Assembly (NCBI GenBank): GCA_964036195.1
Contig: OZ038459.1
Location: forward strand, 4,833,206 to 4,897,205
Direction: 5' to 3'
Source: Sphaerolaimus hirsutus
Lineage: Eukaryota > Nematoda > Chromadorea > Monhysterida > Sphaerolaimidae
Length of the DNA stretch: 64,000 nt
How positions within the stretch are numbered: position 1 is the stretch's first letter; each line of letters starts with the position of its first letter. The notes under the pieces are model-generated. The model was not told the DNA's origin and did no database searches. It saw only the letters and a program-made list of their open reading frames with translations. The position numbers and the translations under genes were made by a program. Shown piece after piece: positions 47,791-59,745 of the stretch.

Positions 47791-48827
47791 TACTAAATGC
47801 TTGACCAAATTTTCCGCCCATCATTCAACTGTAGAATATCAAATCAGTCGGGCATTGAATACATTGCACGAGTCTTCCAAAGATTAGGGCGCCTCGCAAA
47901 ACAAAATAAAACTACTTTATCTTGTGTCAAACTGCACACGCGGCATTAGAGTTTTTGGTATATAAGTGCCTACGCCTTAGCGAGATAATGGTACTTTTCG
48001 CATGGTACATCGATACTTTTTGTCGCTGCACCGCCTAAATTGCTGTGTGCTGCGTGATGTCACTTGTTTTTGTTGACTGCACTTTTCGGATATTTTGCGG
48101 ATATTTTGGGGTGTTGTACGGTATCTGTGGGCGTCTGCGATAAGAGTGTAGCGATATTATTTAACCTTCCCGATTTTTAAGCTTTCGATTAAAAAGCCAA
48201 AGTATTTCGATGGGAAAGCCAAAGTGTATCGATTATAAAGCCTCATACAGTTAAAAGTAGCTAATAAAGTAGCTCGGTTTTCAACCCGTTTTATGTCAAT
48301 GATAAGGCCAATGTCTCTAATTTCTAAGCCAGAATACAAGCATATACTCAGGCAGACATAACACCTAGTATGAAAACCTACCATAACCCATCTGAATAAT
48401 GAACTAAATTTTTTTTACAGTTTTTTATCATAATATTTCATTTTTATAATTTGGAATACTTAATTACAAAGATTTTGGTAGGTTTCCATACTAAGTGTGC
48501 CATCTGCCAAGTATACCCTACAATGGACCAGGGGTATTTAGATGTAACAGACATTTTTGGCAATGTATCCATGCACATGTGAACACTCTGGATGAAAAAT
48601 TAAATAGATCAGGGATATTTTGATGTTTTTTTCTGGTTTCATTACTTCATCATCCATTACTTTGTAGAAACAACAGCATCATTGTGTTCTCACACCCAGA
48701 GACATAGCCAGGATTTTTGAGCAGGGGGGGGGGCGGATTGCATACGGAGCACGGCAAATGGGGGGGGGGCAGCGCCCCCCCCCCTAAAATTTTGCCTCTA
48801 TTATAGTGGAATGAAGGTTTGGCACTG

Positions 48828-49361
48828 GTAGATCCTCGATGAACATCTCCACAATGAACATCTTTACTGATGAACATCCAATTGAGATGATCATTCATAC
48901 ATAGTGGATGATCATCAGTAAATAATTCTGAACACCTGATGATCATACAAAAGCTAATGTACCGATGAACATCTCATGTCACTTGTGCGTCTGTTGTAAC
49001 CTAAATATGTCGGCAACAATCAAAGTTCAAAGCTCAATTAATCCTCCATCTGTGGCGTTTTTGGAATGCACGGCACATGCAACAGGCGTCAATTTCAAGC
49101 ATGCAGTGATATCAAAGCAAAAGCCAAATCGTTTTATGATTGACAGTAAAATACTGCTTGTACTCACTTATCTATTTGCCTAGATCTAACCGCATGCACT
49201 GAATACACATGGGGAGTGGGATGTTCATCAGTGCATTGAAGATGTTCATCAGTGCATTGAAGATGTTCATCAATACACAAGAGGTAATGAACATCTCGCA
49301 CTGTATCATTCATACCTGGGTGGGGATGTTCATTGCGGAGATGTTCATCAGTACCCTCCCA
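48828..49361. mobile_element. hAT-like MITE, GATGAACATC-motif family
   Basis: A 534-bp element with perfect duplications TGGCACTG (48820-48827 and 49362-49369). Both ends are built from GATGAACATC (left) and its inverse GATGTTCATC (right), repeated several times. The centre is unique sequence. Confidence 0.85.
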
Positions 49362-51059
49362 TGGCACTGGCGCCATATGTAGGCACCGCGCCATGGCATC
49401 ATTGGCATTGGCGTTGGCGCCAATGTTTACTATATATTAATATATAGTCATTTGTAGCGGTATTTACTCCGCTGAAACATCTAAAACAGTAAAAGATAGT
49501 GTGAGGTACAGAAATGTGCGCTTGTGCGCAAAAAATTTTCACACTATACTCCAGTTACTTTACACCTTGCACGCGTGGTTCCCGCTGGAAGTGCGCCAAT
49601 GATGGTTAACGCATGCGAGTTTCATAAAAAGATGACAAAAATGATTGTTGTTATAATGTTATTCATTAATATATTCACATCAATGAATTTTGCATGATTT
49701 GCTAATCGGAAATTGCATGATTTGATAATCATTGGCACGCTTCCAACACGAGACATAAATCAGTGCGAGGGCAGAGTATCATGTACGCCGAGTATACCTA
49801 CAAAATCGCTTTAGGAATGTGCCATTCCTGGCATCAATTTTACCTGACCCAGGAAAAGGGGGGGCAGCCGCCCCCCCCCCCCCCCCCCCCCGCCCTCCCC
49901 CTGGTTACATCCTTGCTCACACCTGTTTGTTATGTAATTTTCTGTTGAATTAACGTTTGTGTTTGCAAAATATTTGGATTCATGCTTTGAAATTGCCCTA
50001 TAAAGAACGGGCGTGAATTTCTGCACCAGAATATCCCAATACGAAACACTTGCGCTCTTTACACTTCGCGTGTAAAGAGCGCAAAAAAAAATTATTCCAA
50101 AAACCCATTCATATTTGCCAGCTGGAGTTTTAGAATTTTTTACGGGAGGCGCCCCTGCAGCTGCACCTGAGCAGCTACAGGGGTCATCCCGGGGGTTCCT
50201 GTAGAGAAATGTTGGGGCTACAAACTGAGCTGGGTGGCTCGCCCCAACTTTTATTTGGGGTCGAATGAAAATTGATTAAATTTTTCAAAATCAAAAACCC
50301 ATTTATATTTGCCGGCTCTTTAAGTAATTTATGCATTATTATCTTTGCATGCAGCTTAAATATTGATACAGTTGGCCAGAATACCAATACACTATGGGCT
50401 ATCAATCAAAATTTAGTTTTGTTTGCAGTTAAGTAATTGAAACCCATTGCAGCCACACATACTACATAATACACCAAAATTTAGGAAACTCATTAATCTG
50501 TTTTGAACAAATTTACCAAAATGAATGATTTTTCATTGCTGACAGACTCCTCATTGTGGTGGCTCAAATGTCGTCAAAACAGATTTTTGCATTTCTCACA
50601 TTTCAGTGTTGTATTTATTAGTGTGCGCAGTTCCTTTAAATAAAAAATCAAAACTATGGCTTGGCAATCGCTAGATTACCAATCCACATGGTTATAAATC
50701 GATATTCCCTGGTTTGCGTTGATTTAGATGGCTTTTTGGGAATATTATGGGTCCATTGCTATTTCGAGGCCATTCTTTGCACGTTTTTGACAAAGTCTCG
50801 CTTGTCGTGATGCAATCGAGAAAAACTTTCTTCATGCCGCTTCGACGACGATATTTTCAATTCAACTGTATTATTGCACGCGGTTTCTGGGAAGCGTCGA
50901 TTTCTCTGAATTGATCCATTGAAACTTCACGGGCTGTATGCGGAGTTCGGTAATTCAAAACTATTCATTTTTATTCACTTTCCCGCACAATATATATAAA
51001 TATACATGCACATACATGCATGCTCATGCAGAATTTTCCGAAGTGGACCCAGTGTCCAG

Positions 51060-51440
51060 CGGCAAAAATTCCCATGTGCATGGTGAAGTGAAGATCGGCC
51101 AACGTGCGCTCGCCGCCTTACAATATGCATAATGTATAAACTCTCGGACCCGGTGGCCGTGGTCGGGGGGCTTTTTGCGCTCGGCGCCCGACTCGTCGCC
51201 GCGCTGCACACACCGCAACGCTGCGGCGTCAGAAATTGCGTGACGCGCCGTGCCGCGCGGCCGAAAAAGTGTCGCCGCGGCGGCGGGGCGGCCGCCAGTC
51301 GCGTGTCCGCGCCCATTCGAATGCACTCGTGCCGAATTTCGGCAACTTCGCAAACTGTTCGTCTGTAAATAAAATAGCCCGTCTTGAGCGAGGGTGGATT
51401 GCGAGCGTAATTGCGAGTTGCGTCATGTAATATCTCGTGC
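51060..51440. other. CpG-rich island, possible promoter
   Basis: GC-rich with many CpGs (GTCGCCGCGGCGGCGGGGCG). ORFs on both strands are Arg/Ala-rich, as expected from composition, and none is recognised. Confidence 0.35.
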
Positions 51441-51949
51441 GCGTTCACGTGTCCCCGCCCGGCGTGACGATGATTTCTGCGCCAAATTTGTCACTTGGTG
51501 TGCAAATATGGCACTTGAAATTTTGGTTGATTTGGAACTTTTTTTTATTTTATGTTTTGGTGCTTGAATTCATTTTGATTTGATCTTCCGGGGTGAATTC
51601 CGCTAGTTAATCAGTGACAAGTAGTGTGGTAAGTAAAGTGACAAATCAAGTGATATTTTGACTTACAAGTGCCTGCACACGCTAGTATTCTACCAAAAAA
51701 AGATTGGGAAACTCTGTTTTATGAGTATTCAAAAATATTTGAAATTTTGGCAGAAAACTGTTTTGTGTCTCAGTGTCAAGATCGTTCTGTGTCTCAAACG
51801 AGTGCTCTGAACACCTCTGGTGCCAATTTTGCAGGTGGAAAAGTGACAAAAAGTGCTAAATAAGTCAAGTGAAACTTGAACTTGTAAACTTTACTTATAA
51901 CGTCACTAATCATTCACTTTTTTCTTGTCACTTGTCCACTTTCCCCTGG

Positions 51950-52121
51950 AGCCACTCCTATACTGTGTAAAAGTCCCTCTAAAATGTCAAATGTCATGCA
52001 AACTATCGAAGTCATATAAAATGTCAAACGATCAGTAAAAATAAAATAAAATTTGACATTTTACAAGACATTTTACATGACTTGACATTTGACAGGGATT
52101 TTTTACAAAGTCTGGATGGTA
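51950..52121. mobile_element. CCWGG-family TIR element
   Basis: A 172-bp element with flanks CCTGG (51945-51949) and CCTAG (52122-52126). Left end AGCCACTCCTATACTGTG, right end CAAAGTCTGGATGGTA. The interior is TGTCAAATGTCATGC-like. Confidence 0.65.
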
Positions 52122-52472
52122 CCTAGAATAGTCCCTGGCAGCGCCGCCGAGAAGCTCCATTATAATCGATCACATCTATAACAAAAATATCTGTGGACAA
52201 TGGTCACCACACTCGTGTGTACAATTACAATACTCCATATTTTGCATGTAATTCTCGTGAATTTCCTAGTCCCAAACGCAATGTTTTCCGTGCAAATCGT
52301 GCGAGATCCATTTTTACAGTTCCCCAAATGACACTTGAAATGTGTAAATATTCATTACAATCCCTCCACTTGGCTACTTCAAACTTTCAAGTCCCAAATC
52401 GCCGAGGTTTGAAGTTTTTGGCAACCTTTTAGTCCGGTCGATATCCACGCGCATCTATGGCTACTATGTATA

Positions 52473-52894
52473 CCGTATTTCCCCGAATTACCCCCCGGGG
52501 GTTATTTTTTTCTTTGTGGGAATTTTGAGGGGTGTTAAACGTGGGGGTATTTCGAGGGGGGGTTATTATTTCGCCAGAAATTTTTTGAAATCGCAGTACT
52601 AAATTGTTGTTTGTAACGTACACAGACAATGAAAAATGCAACAAAAACCGCCATGTATAAGACTCTAAAGACTTATATTAGTAATTACGTAGATGGTAAA
52701 AACCCTGTTCTAACATAACACAGTCATTGTTTTTAACACATAACACAGTCATTGTATTTTGCGTTTCCCGGATCACAAACCACAGCTTTTGTCATCTACG
52801 TTCTCTATACACTATATTTGGGGAGGGGTATTTCGAGGGGGGGGGTATAAATTCATAGTGTCCATTGTGAGGGGGGTATTTGGAGGAAATACGG
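52473..52894. mobile_element. TA-flanked CCGTATT element
   Basis: A 422-bp copy; ends CCGTATTTCCCCGAATTACC and GGAGGAAATACGG, with TA on both sides. Confidence 0.75.
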
Positions 52895-53793
52895 TATTTC
52901 TTTTTATGCGCACGTGTGCTTGTCCGAAAATCGCGTGTGGACAATTTTCGAAAAACGCTTTTGAAATTTGTGTAATGCGTACAATAAAATCGTGTATTTG
53001 AAAAATCGTCTGTTGAATATACGAATGCTTGAGATTCGAGTGCGTGAATTCATGCCCCCCCCCCCACTTTCCCGGCTTTTGTACACTTTTCATTGTGTTT
53101 TTGTACACTTTTGTCCATCTCGAAGGCGACGTTTGCAAGCTTTCGAAGTTCCGATGTTTCCGTTTGATTGCGACCGCATTTTTGTATTTACTCGCATTTA
53201 TTTTTCGACTGGTTTTGTGCTGAAGTTGTGACAGTTTCTTAGGTGATTATGTCCTTTCGGCTGGCGTTATTTCTTGGCGCAGGTTTATAGATGTTTTTAT
53301 ATGATAATTGTTTGGTTTTTACCTGTTTTTACCTGTGTGAGATTTCGCTGTGGTGCTTCCTTCGATTACCATGGGTATGCGATTGGCTGACTGCCAAATT
53401 TTGATGATGTAAATATTTCGCAAGGACCGAGCAAGCGTAAAAGTTTGGTTCGATATCTTTTGTTATTTCACGCTAATTGAAGTAAAAGCTGTTCTCAGCA
53501 ATTGAAACCTCCTACTTCTAATTTCCTTTATACTCTACTAAATGCCGATTTTACAGATAGGAAATCTACCATAACCCATCTGAATAAGAAAGCATAGGTA
53601 GGCTATTTTTCAATCATATGAAATTGCTTTCATTATTGTGTCTCGGCTCGCTTGTGGCTAAAATTTGCCAAACTTTTTTTGAACTGTTTTGGTAGAAAAC
53701 ATCAAAGTATGTATTTATACTCGGCGGACCGCAAAGTATGCGCCCAAATTATTTATGTCCTGGTCGATAACGCGCGAGCTGTATACTTATTTA

Positions 53794-54053
53794 CCGTATT
53801 TCCTCGAAATAGCCCCCCTCGAAATACCCCCCCCCTCAAAATGGGCACTATGAATTTGTGGTCCGGGAAATGCATAACAGACGTTCAAAACACTTACTGT
53901 GTTACGCTAGAACATCGTTTATACCATGTACATCCTTATATAAGGCTGTAAAAACTTATAAATGGTGGTTATTGTTGCATTTTTCACGTTTTTCTCTCAA
54001 AATTTTCACTCTGAAAAAATAAACCCCCCGGGGGGTAATTCGAGGAAATACGG
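53794..54053. mobile_element. TA-flanked CCGTATTTCCTCG element
   Basis: A 260-bp element between TA and TA, with ends CCGTATTTCCTCGAAATA and CGAGGAAATACGG. The interior shares GGGCACTATGAATTTGTGG with the copy at 9336. Confidence 0.8.
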
Positions 54054-54453
54054 TATGCACTTTCACAAAAGAAGATTATTTTTTTAAAGAAAAAGGCGAG
54101 GAATGTTTTTTCCCGTCATGTTTTTTGTCTTTTTTGTTGGAATTATTTTTATTTTATTGGTGATGACGTCATGATGGAGCGTTTCCTTCAGAAAAATGCA
54201 TAGCGTGCGGTCCGTCGAATATACTAAACAAACTTTCTGTATAGAGCGTGCTGTCTAATCAATATAAATATACTAATTACTTTGAAAATATTTATGTAAA
54301 TTTTCTCTATTTGATTTATTTGCTCCCGCTTATCAGAGTTGTTATAAATACTGAACTTTTTTCAAAGTATATGTACCTATATGTAAAATATATTTTTCAC
54401 TCACCCCCCGAATACAGAAAATGTAAAATACTTTTTTTACCCGTATTCATGAG

Positions 54454-55541
54454 CAGGGTTGGCAAAATCTCAGAAAAAAATAAAAATAAAATGGAATATT
54501 CAAGAATAAAATAAAATAAAATAAAATGGAAAATTTAAGAATAAAAATAAAAATTGTATAAAAATTCCAATTTTTGTAAAATTTTTGTAAAATTGTATAA
54601 AAATTCATTTTTTTGTAAAATTGTATAAAAATTCATATATTTTTGTAAAATTTTATCTCGTTGCTTGAGTTTCTACCTGTTTATTCATGGATCTGGGAGT
54701 AGTGTAAAGTGTCAAATGTCATGTAAAATGTCATGCAAAGTGTCAATTGTCATGACAAATGTAAGGTAAAGTGTAAATTGTCATGACATGTAAAAATTAA
54801 AGTATCAATTGTCAAGCAAATTGTGTCCAAATCTTATGTTTTATATCTAAATCTTATGTTTTGTATCCAAATTTTGTTGTTGTTGAATCCAAATCTTATG
54901 TGAACATTTGGATACAAAAACATAAGATTTGGATACAAAACATACTATTGATACAAAAACACAAGATTTGGATACACAATTTACACTTTGCATGACATTT
55001 GTCATGACAATTGCCACTTTGCTTGAAATTTGACATGACGCTTGACATTTTGCATGACAATTTACACTTTGCATGACATTTGACATGACACTTGACATTT
55101 TGCATGACAATTGACACTTTACTTTACATTTGTCATGACAATTGACAAATTGCATTACATTTTACAAATGTGCCCAGCAAACTTCACTAGTCCTTCTACT
55201 GAAAATGCAAACTATTCTTATCAATAATTGTAACTTTACACTTGCAGCTAGCTGACAATACATACTGCATGCAACTTTTGAAAAGTAAGTGAAAAATTTG
55301 TCACAGGTTTTGCATGTATAGGTCTAATTATTACAATTTTCTGGCCTTGCATGCATGATTCTGATTTTTTGTAAAATTTTTGTACAATTTTTGTAAAATG
55401 TGTCATTTTATTTTATTTATGACTTTTGGGAATAAAATAAAATAAAATAAAATGAAACAAGAATAAAATTAAAATAAAATAAAATTTTTATACAATTTTT
55501 ATACAATTTTACTAAAATGAATTTTTATAAAACCAACCCTG
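54454..55541. mobile_element. Middle element of the nest, AAAATAAAAT-motif hAT-like family
   Basis: A 1,088-bp element with perfect duplications TTCATGAG (54446-54453 and 55542-55549) and ends CAGGGTTGG and CCAACCCTG. Ends are filled with AAAATAAAATAAAAT and TTTTTGTAAAATT motifs. It contains a CCWGG-family element. Confidence 0.85.
54690..55170. mobile_element. Innermost element of the nest, CCWGG-family
   Basis: Begins near ATCTGGGAGTAGTGTAAAGT and runs through TGTCATGACAAATG and TTTGGATACAAAACAT motifs to AAATTGCATTACATTTTACA. Boundaries are approximate because its outer ends are worn. The interior matches the 39701 copy. Confidence 0.6.
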
Positions 55542-55990
55542 TTCATGAGTACATGTGAGTTAATTACTTTTTTAGGAGGAAAATGTAAAATGGGTACTTT
55601 TTTCCTCGGAAATGTAAAAGCGAGTACTTTTCTTCATAGAATTTGTAAAAGTGGGTACTATTTCATAGAAAATGCAAAAGCTACTACTTTTTACATGTGA
55701 GAGAGATTTTTACACTGGAAGACATAATAGATGTCGTTTTTATTGATTATTTAGCATGTTTTCAGCAAAATGATATGATTTCTTCCATATTTTCTTATTT
55801 TAGCAACAAAAGCTTGCGATTTTAGTGACAAAAATACATTTTCTGTACACGTGTACTTTTCAAAAGTACGCGTACAGGTGAGTACGGGTACTTTAAAAAA
55901 GTATATGTACCGGTATATGTATTTACGAAGTTCTCGAGTATATGTATTTTTCGAGTAAATGTAAATACATTTTAACAACTGTGCTGCTTA

Positions 55991-57093
55991 CCGTATTACC
56001 TCGAAATACCCCCAGGGGGTTTATTATTTCGCCAGCAAAATTTGAGGGGGGGATAATTCGAGGGGGGGGGGTTTATTCGAGGGGGGGGTCTATTATTTCG
56101 CCAGAAATTTTTGAAAATTCCCCATACGCAGACGTAGAAAAATCGAACAATTACATAGATGTATGTGTGTTTATAGGCAGCTATAACTGTATATACACAA
56201 AACCCTTCCCTAACGTCACTTAATCATCAGTTTTAACTAGGGTGTCAAATTTCCGTTTTCCGTTTTCCGTTTCCGTTTTCCGCAGGCAAATTTTTTCCGT
56301 TTTCCGTTCCGTTTTCCGGCTGCTGAAATTTTTTTTCCGTTTTCCGTTCCGTTTTCCGGCAACTTTTTTTTCCGTTTCCGTTTTTCCGGCTCATTTTCCG
56401 TTTTCCGGCTCAATTTTCAGTTTTTCCGCCTTTTTTCCGTTTTCCGCCTCAATTTCCAATTTTTCCGCTTTTTTCCATTTTCCGCCTCAATTTTCCATTT
56501 TTCCGCCTCATTTTACCCTTTTCTGGCTCAACTTTCTGTTTTCTGATCAGCCAAACTGGTAAAAATTAATGCAGATTGTCAATCATGTGAAAAATTTTCT
56601 GTTTCCAGCAAAATTACTGCAAATTTTTCCCACTTCCAGCAAAATTTCAGAAAATTTTATCCGTTTTCCGGCAAAATTTCAGCATGTTTTTCCATTTCCG
56701 TGCAAATTTGATTTTTCCGTTTCCGTTTTTCCGGCCTCTTTTTCCGTTTTCCGGCCGCTGAAATTTTTTTTCCGTTTCCGTTTCCGTTTTCCGCCAAGTG
56801 CAAATTTTTTTCCGTTTTCCGTTCCGTTTTCCGGCTGCTGAAATAATTTTTCCGTTTCCGTTTCCGTTTTCCGTAAAAAAAATTTTTTGACACCCTAGTT
56901 TTAACGTGTGTTCTGCATTGTACAGAACACAAACTGCGGTATTTGTCATGTACGTTCACGTTACACTCAGTTTTAGGGGGGGGTATTTCGAGGGGGGGGG
57001 GGGTTATTATTTCCTCAGCCGAAATTTAGGGGGGGTATTTCGAGGGGGGGGGGGTTAATTCAAGGGGGGGGGGGTTAATTCGAGGTAATACGG
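55991..57093. mobile_element. TA-flanked CCGTATT element hosting a second element
   Basis: Ends CCGTATTACCTCGAAATACC and the inverse, ending CGAGGTAATACGG, are flanked by TA on both sides, which fits a TA target duplication of the Tc1/mariner type. Internal sequence is G-rich with TTATTTCGCCAG motifs. It is split by the element at 56238-56897. Confidence 0.75.
56238..56897. mobile_element. hAT-like MITE, TTCCG-motif family, nested
   Basis: A 660-bp element with perfect duplications GTTTTAAC (56230-56237 and 56898-56905) and ends TAGGGTGTCAAA and TTTGACACCCTA. It is filled almost wholly with TTTTCCGTTTCCGTTTTCC variants. Confidence 0.9.
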
Positions 57094-57099
57094 TATAAG

Positions 57100-58380
57100 G
57101 TATTTGATTCACTGAAATTACACATCGCTACTCGCTTTCTTTTGTATACTACAGATATTTCAATATAACCGCGCGGATTACCATGTTTAACGGCGGTTTT
57201 TAGCGACGCTCTTGCCAAACTTCATTGAAAAAGTTTTTCTTACTATTTACAATAGCCATTGGTCACGTGACGTCGCGACGGCAGAAAGTTGATTGAAATG
57301 CGCGGCCACAATGAAATGTTTGCAAAATCGTAGAAAATAGGAACATCCGAGCGTGATCCCGGTCGTATTTCGCAACTGCGCACGAGACTTTTGCTTGGTG
57401 GTGGAAAAAAAATTTATTTTTTTATTTTTGGTGATTTTACACAATTATAGATCTAAGGGTGATAATATACAAATATTAGTTAAAGTTTATATTCCTAGTG
57501 TTTTGAGTGAAAGGTAAAAAAATAATATTTCATAAAAACGCCTGCTTAAAAAAAACAAGTTTCTGATTCATGGACAAAAATGTATTTAAATGTATTAACT
57601 GCAAGAATGAATGAGTGGTATCCAAAAATAATATTTAAAGTGCATTTTTGAACTCACATTACAATTTTGTTTACAAATAAGTCAGTTTCAAAGCGAATAA
57701 AAGTCGAATATAGATAAAAACTGTGTATGAAATGGTGCATTATGAATATTTGTTGACATATACATACTTGTGCAGCTATGGGATGCATGGGGCGGAGTGA
57801 TTTTGCCAAAAAAAAATTATTTTTTTACTTGAATTAGATGTTAAAAGGTATCTCCAACTTTATAACAGGTAACAACTTTATAACCTTATAATTCAAAACT
57901 CAAAAATATCCAAATTTTTATTTTTTTAAATTTCAAAAAAAATTCCCACCGCCGCTAGCGCGGCAGCTGGCCGCGCTGCAACTGCACGCTGCCTGTGCAC
58001 ACGCGCGAGGTGTGATTCGAAATACTGTTTTGATGAATGAATTGCCGCCGCGACCCATGCTAATGTAAGGTGGATGCGTGCAAATAGTACATATTTATGC
58101 GCGTGTTATTGTTGTCCGCGTTCGAAACTCGAGTGTGTCTCTCAATAAGTTGTGCAACAATTTTTGCTTGTATTTGCGTGCACACGGGAAATTATTAGGT
58201 GCTGCGATCTTGCCAAATTCGGTCCGAGTGTGGATTCTCTCATTCGTGCATTTTCTTTGGCCCGGAATTCAATTTGCTTGACACTTTTTTTCGATTTAAA
58301 CCTCCGATTTAAATTTATCTCAACCTCAATGCTTGATGACTGAAAGTGGTTCTCTTTATCAGTCAGCGGGAATCGTGCCA
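57100..58380. other. Gene-free stretch
   Basis: AT-rich with one moderately GC-rich patch (57950-58060, GCTAGCGCGGCAGCTGGCCG). No coding family or transposon ends recognised. Confidence 0.5.
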
Positions 58381-59157
58381 AAGTTCTCCAATGGGGGTAC
58401 CCCCCAAATCGCCCAGCTATTTATATGTTATCCCGGAGGCAAAATTATTTTGCTACCATGAACCCCCCTACCCACAAAGTCTGCCACTTATATATTTATC
58501 TGGAGCCAGTTTTAAGAAAAACGCCCGCTTTTCGTCCAAATCTTACCTGTACCCGCTTTTATAGCGTATATCCTGATATTTTATCACCCTTGAAAAACTA
58601 CCCCTTTCGAATAACTCCCCCCTTGTTCCCTGACTGTGAAAAAACCCCTCTCGAATAACCCCCTCATTTGATGGATGGGAAAGAGATCATATTTATTATG
58701 TATTCATTAAAAAGTACTTTTACGTTTTCTCTGGTATCCCCAGTGAAAAGTTTTTTCACGTTTCTTTTAAATGTGTAAAAATTAACTTTCGTTTCTCAGA
58801 GAATGATTAAATTGATAATACTTCACATTTACATTTACTCTGAAAAAAGTTACTTTTAACGACTGTACGTTACATTCCCCAATCGTTCTTCGTTTGCGGC
58901 AAAATGTCTCACCTCGTGAAATTTCTCTCATTCGATTGAATGGAACTTGTTCCCCGCGTATCTTTTAGCATTTTTTCGGGGGTCATTTTTTGTACATTTA
59001 TTATTTAGGCTTGCACCAGTGCCTGTTCCGCGACGCCGTATGTATGAACTTTCTGGAAGTAAATAGTTTTGGCATGATATTTACCTGTGTACCGATTTAC
59101 CGTACCGGTGTCGCTGCGCGGCCTAAAAATATTTTAGGTACTCGCTACTAGAACTAG

Positions 59158-59745
59158 GGATGGCCAGAGTTTTTTTAAATGTTTTTTTTAAACATGATTC
59201 AACATTTTAAACATATTTTTAAAGCAACCAAAATTAGTAGTATTTACTTAGAGAATGATTAAATTAATAATTTTACAATTAATAATAACACAAGATGTTT
59301 TGCATTTTTTTGCGCGCAAGTAAGCAATTTCACACACACCTTTCCATTGATGGTTGGTGTCATTGTTTTTTTAATGTATTTTTAGTGTAAAAGCTTCCAT
59401 TTGTTCATGCTATCGTGTATTGCGTTGTTCATGCATATATCATATCCAGCCAATGTGCCCCCACATAAATACTTCTACAGTGTGAAACATCACTCCCAAT
59501 GTATTAGCCTTCTCTTATAACCTTATAAAAAACTATACCATGCCCACAATATGTCAGATTCCCAATGCGGCATGTCAGTTTCCACAATATGTAAGAGTAG
59601 AAAATGGATTCGCTCGTCTCAATATAAATACCTGTTTAAGTTAACTCATAAACTCATTTGGGAACTTTAAAAAACGGTTTTTTTAAAAACGTCGTTTTGT
59701 ATTAAAAAAAACAGTGTCGTTATCAGAAACGTTTTTCCATCCCTA
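59158..59745. mobile_element. Diverged AAAACG-family element (TAGGGATGG ends)
   Basis: Ends TAGGGATGGCC and CCATCCCTA with runs of TTTTTTTAAA next to them. The core shares CACTCCCAA and TTATAACCTTATAA patterns with the 30910 copy. Flanking 8-mers do not match, so the duplication has decayed or the ends are shifted. A related partial copy lies at 25469-25800. Confidence 0.6.

Larger units (their letters stand above)
54334..55983. mobile_element. Outer element of a three-level nest, GTAAAAGTACTTTT-motif family
   Basis: Ends CAGAGTTGTTATAAATAC and the inverse AAATACATTTTAACAACTGTG (20-bp core of a longer end). Flanks CCGCTTAT (54326-54333) and CTGCTTAC (55984-55991) differ at 2 of 8. Filled with TGTAAAAGTACTTTTTTC motifs. 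It is split by the element at 54454-55541. Relatives occur at 18326-18560 (CHID1 intron 1) and 58700-58870. Confidence 0.65.

Noticed and set aside
50975..51448. 157-codon minus-strand frame, with overlapping plus-strand frames
   Set aside because: Same composition effect in a CpG island; no family resemblance.
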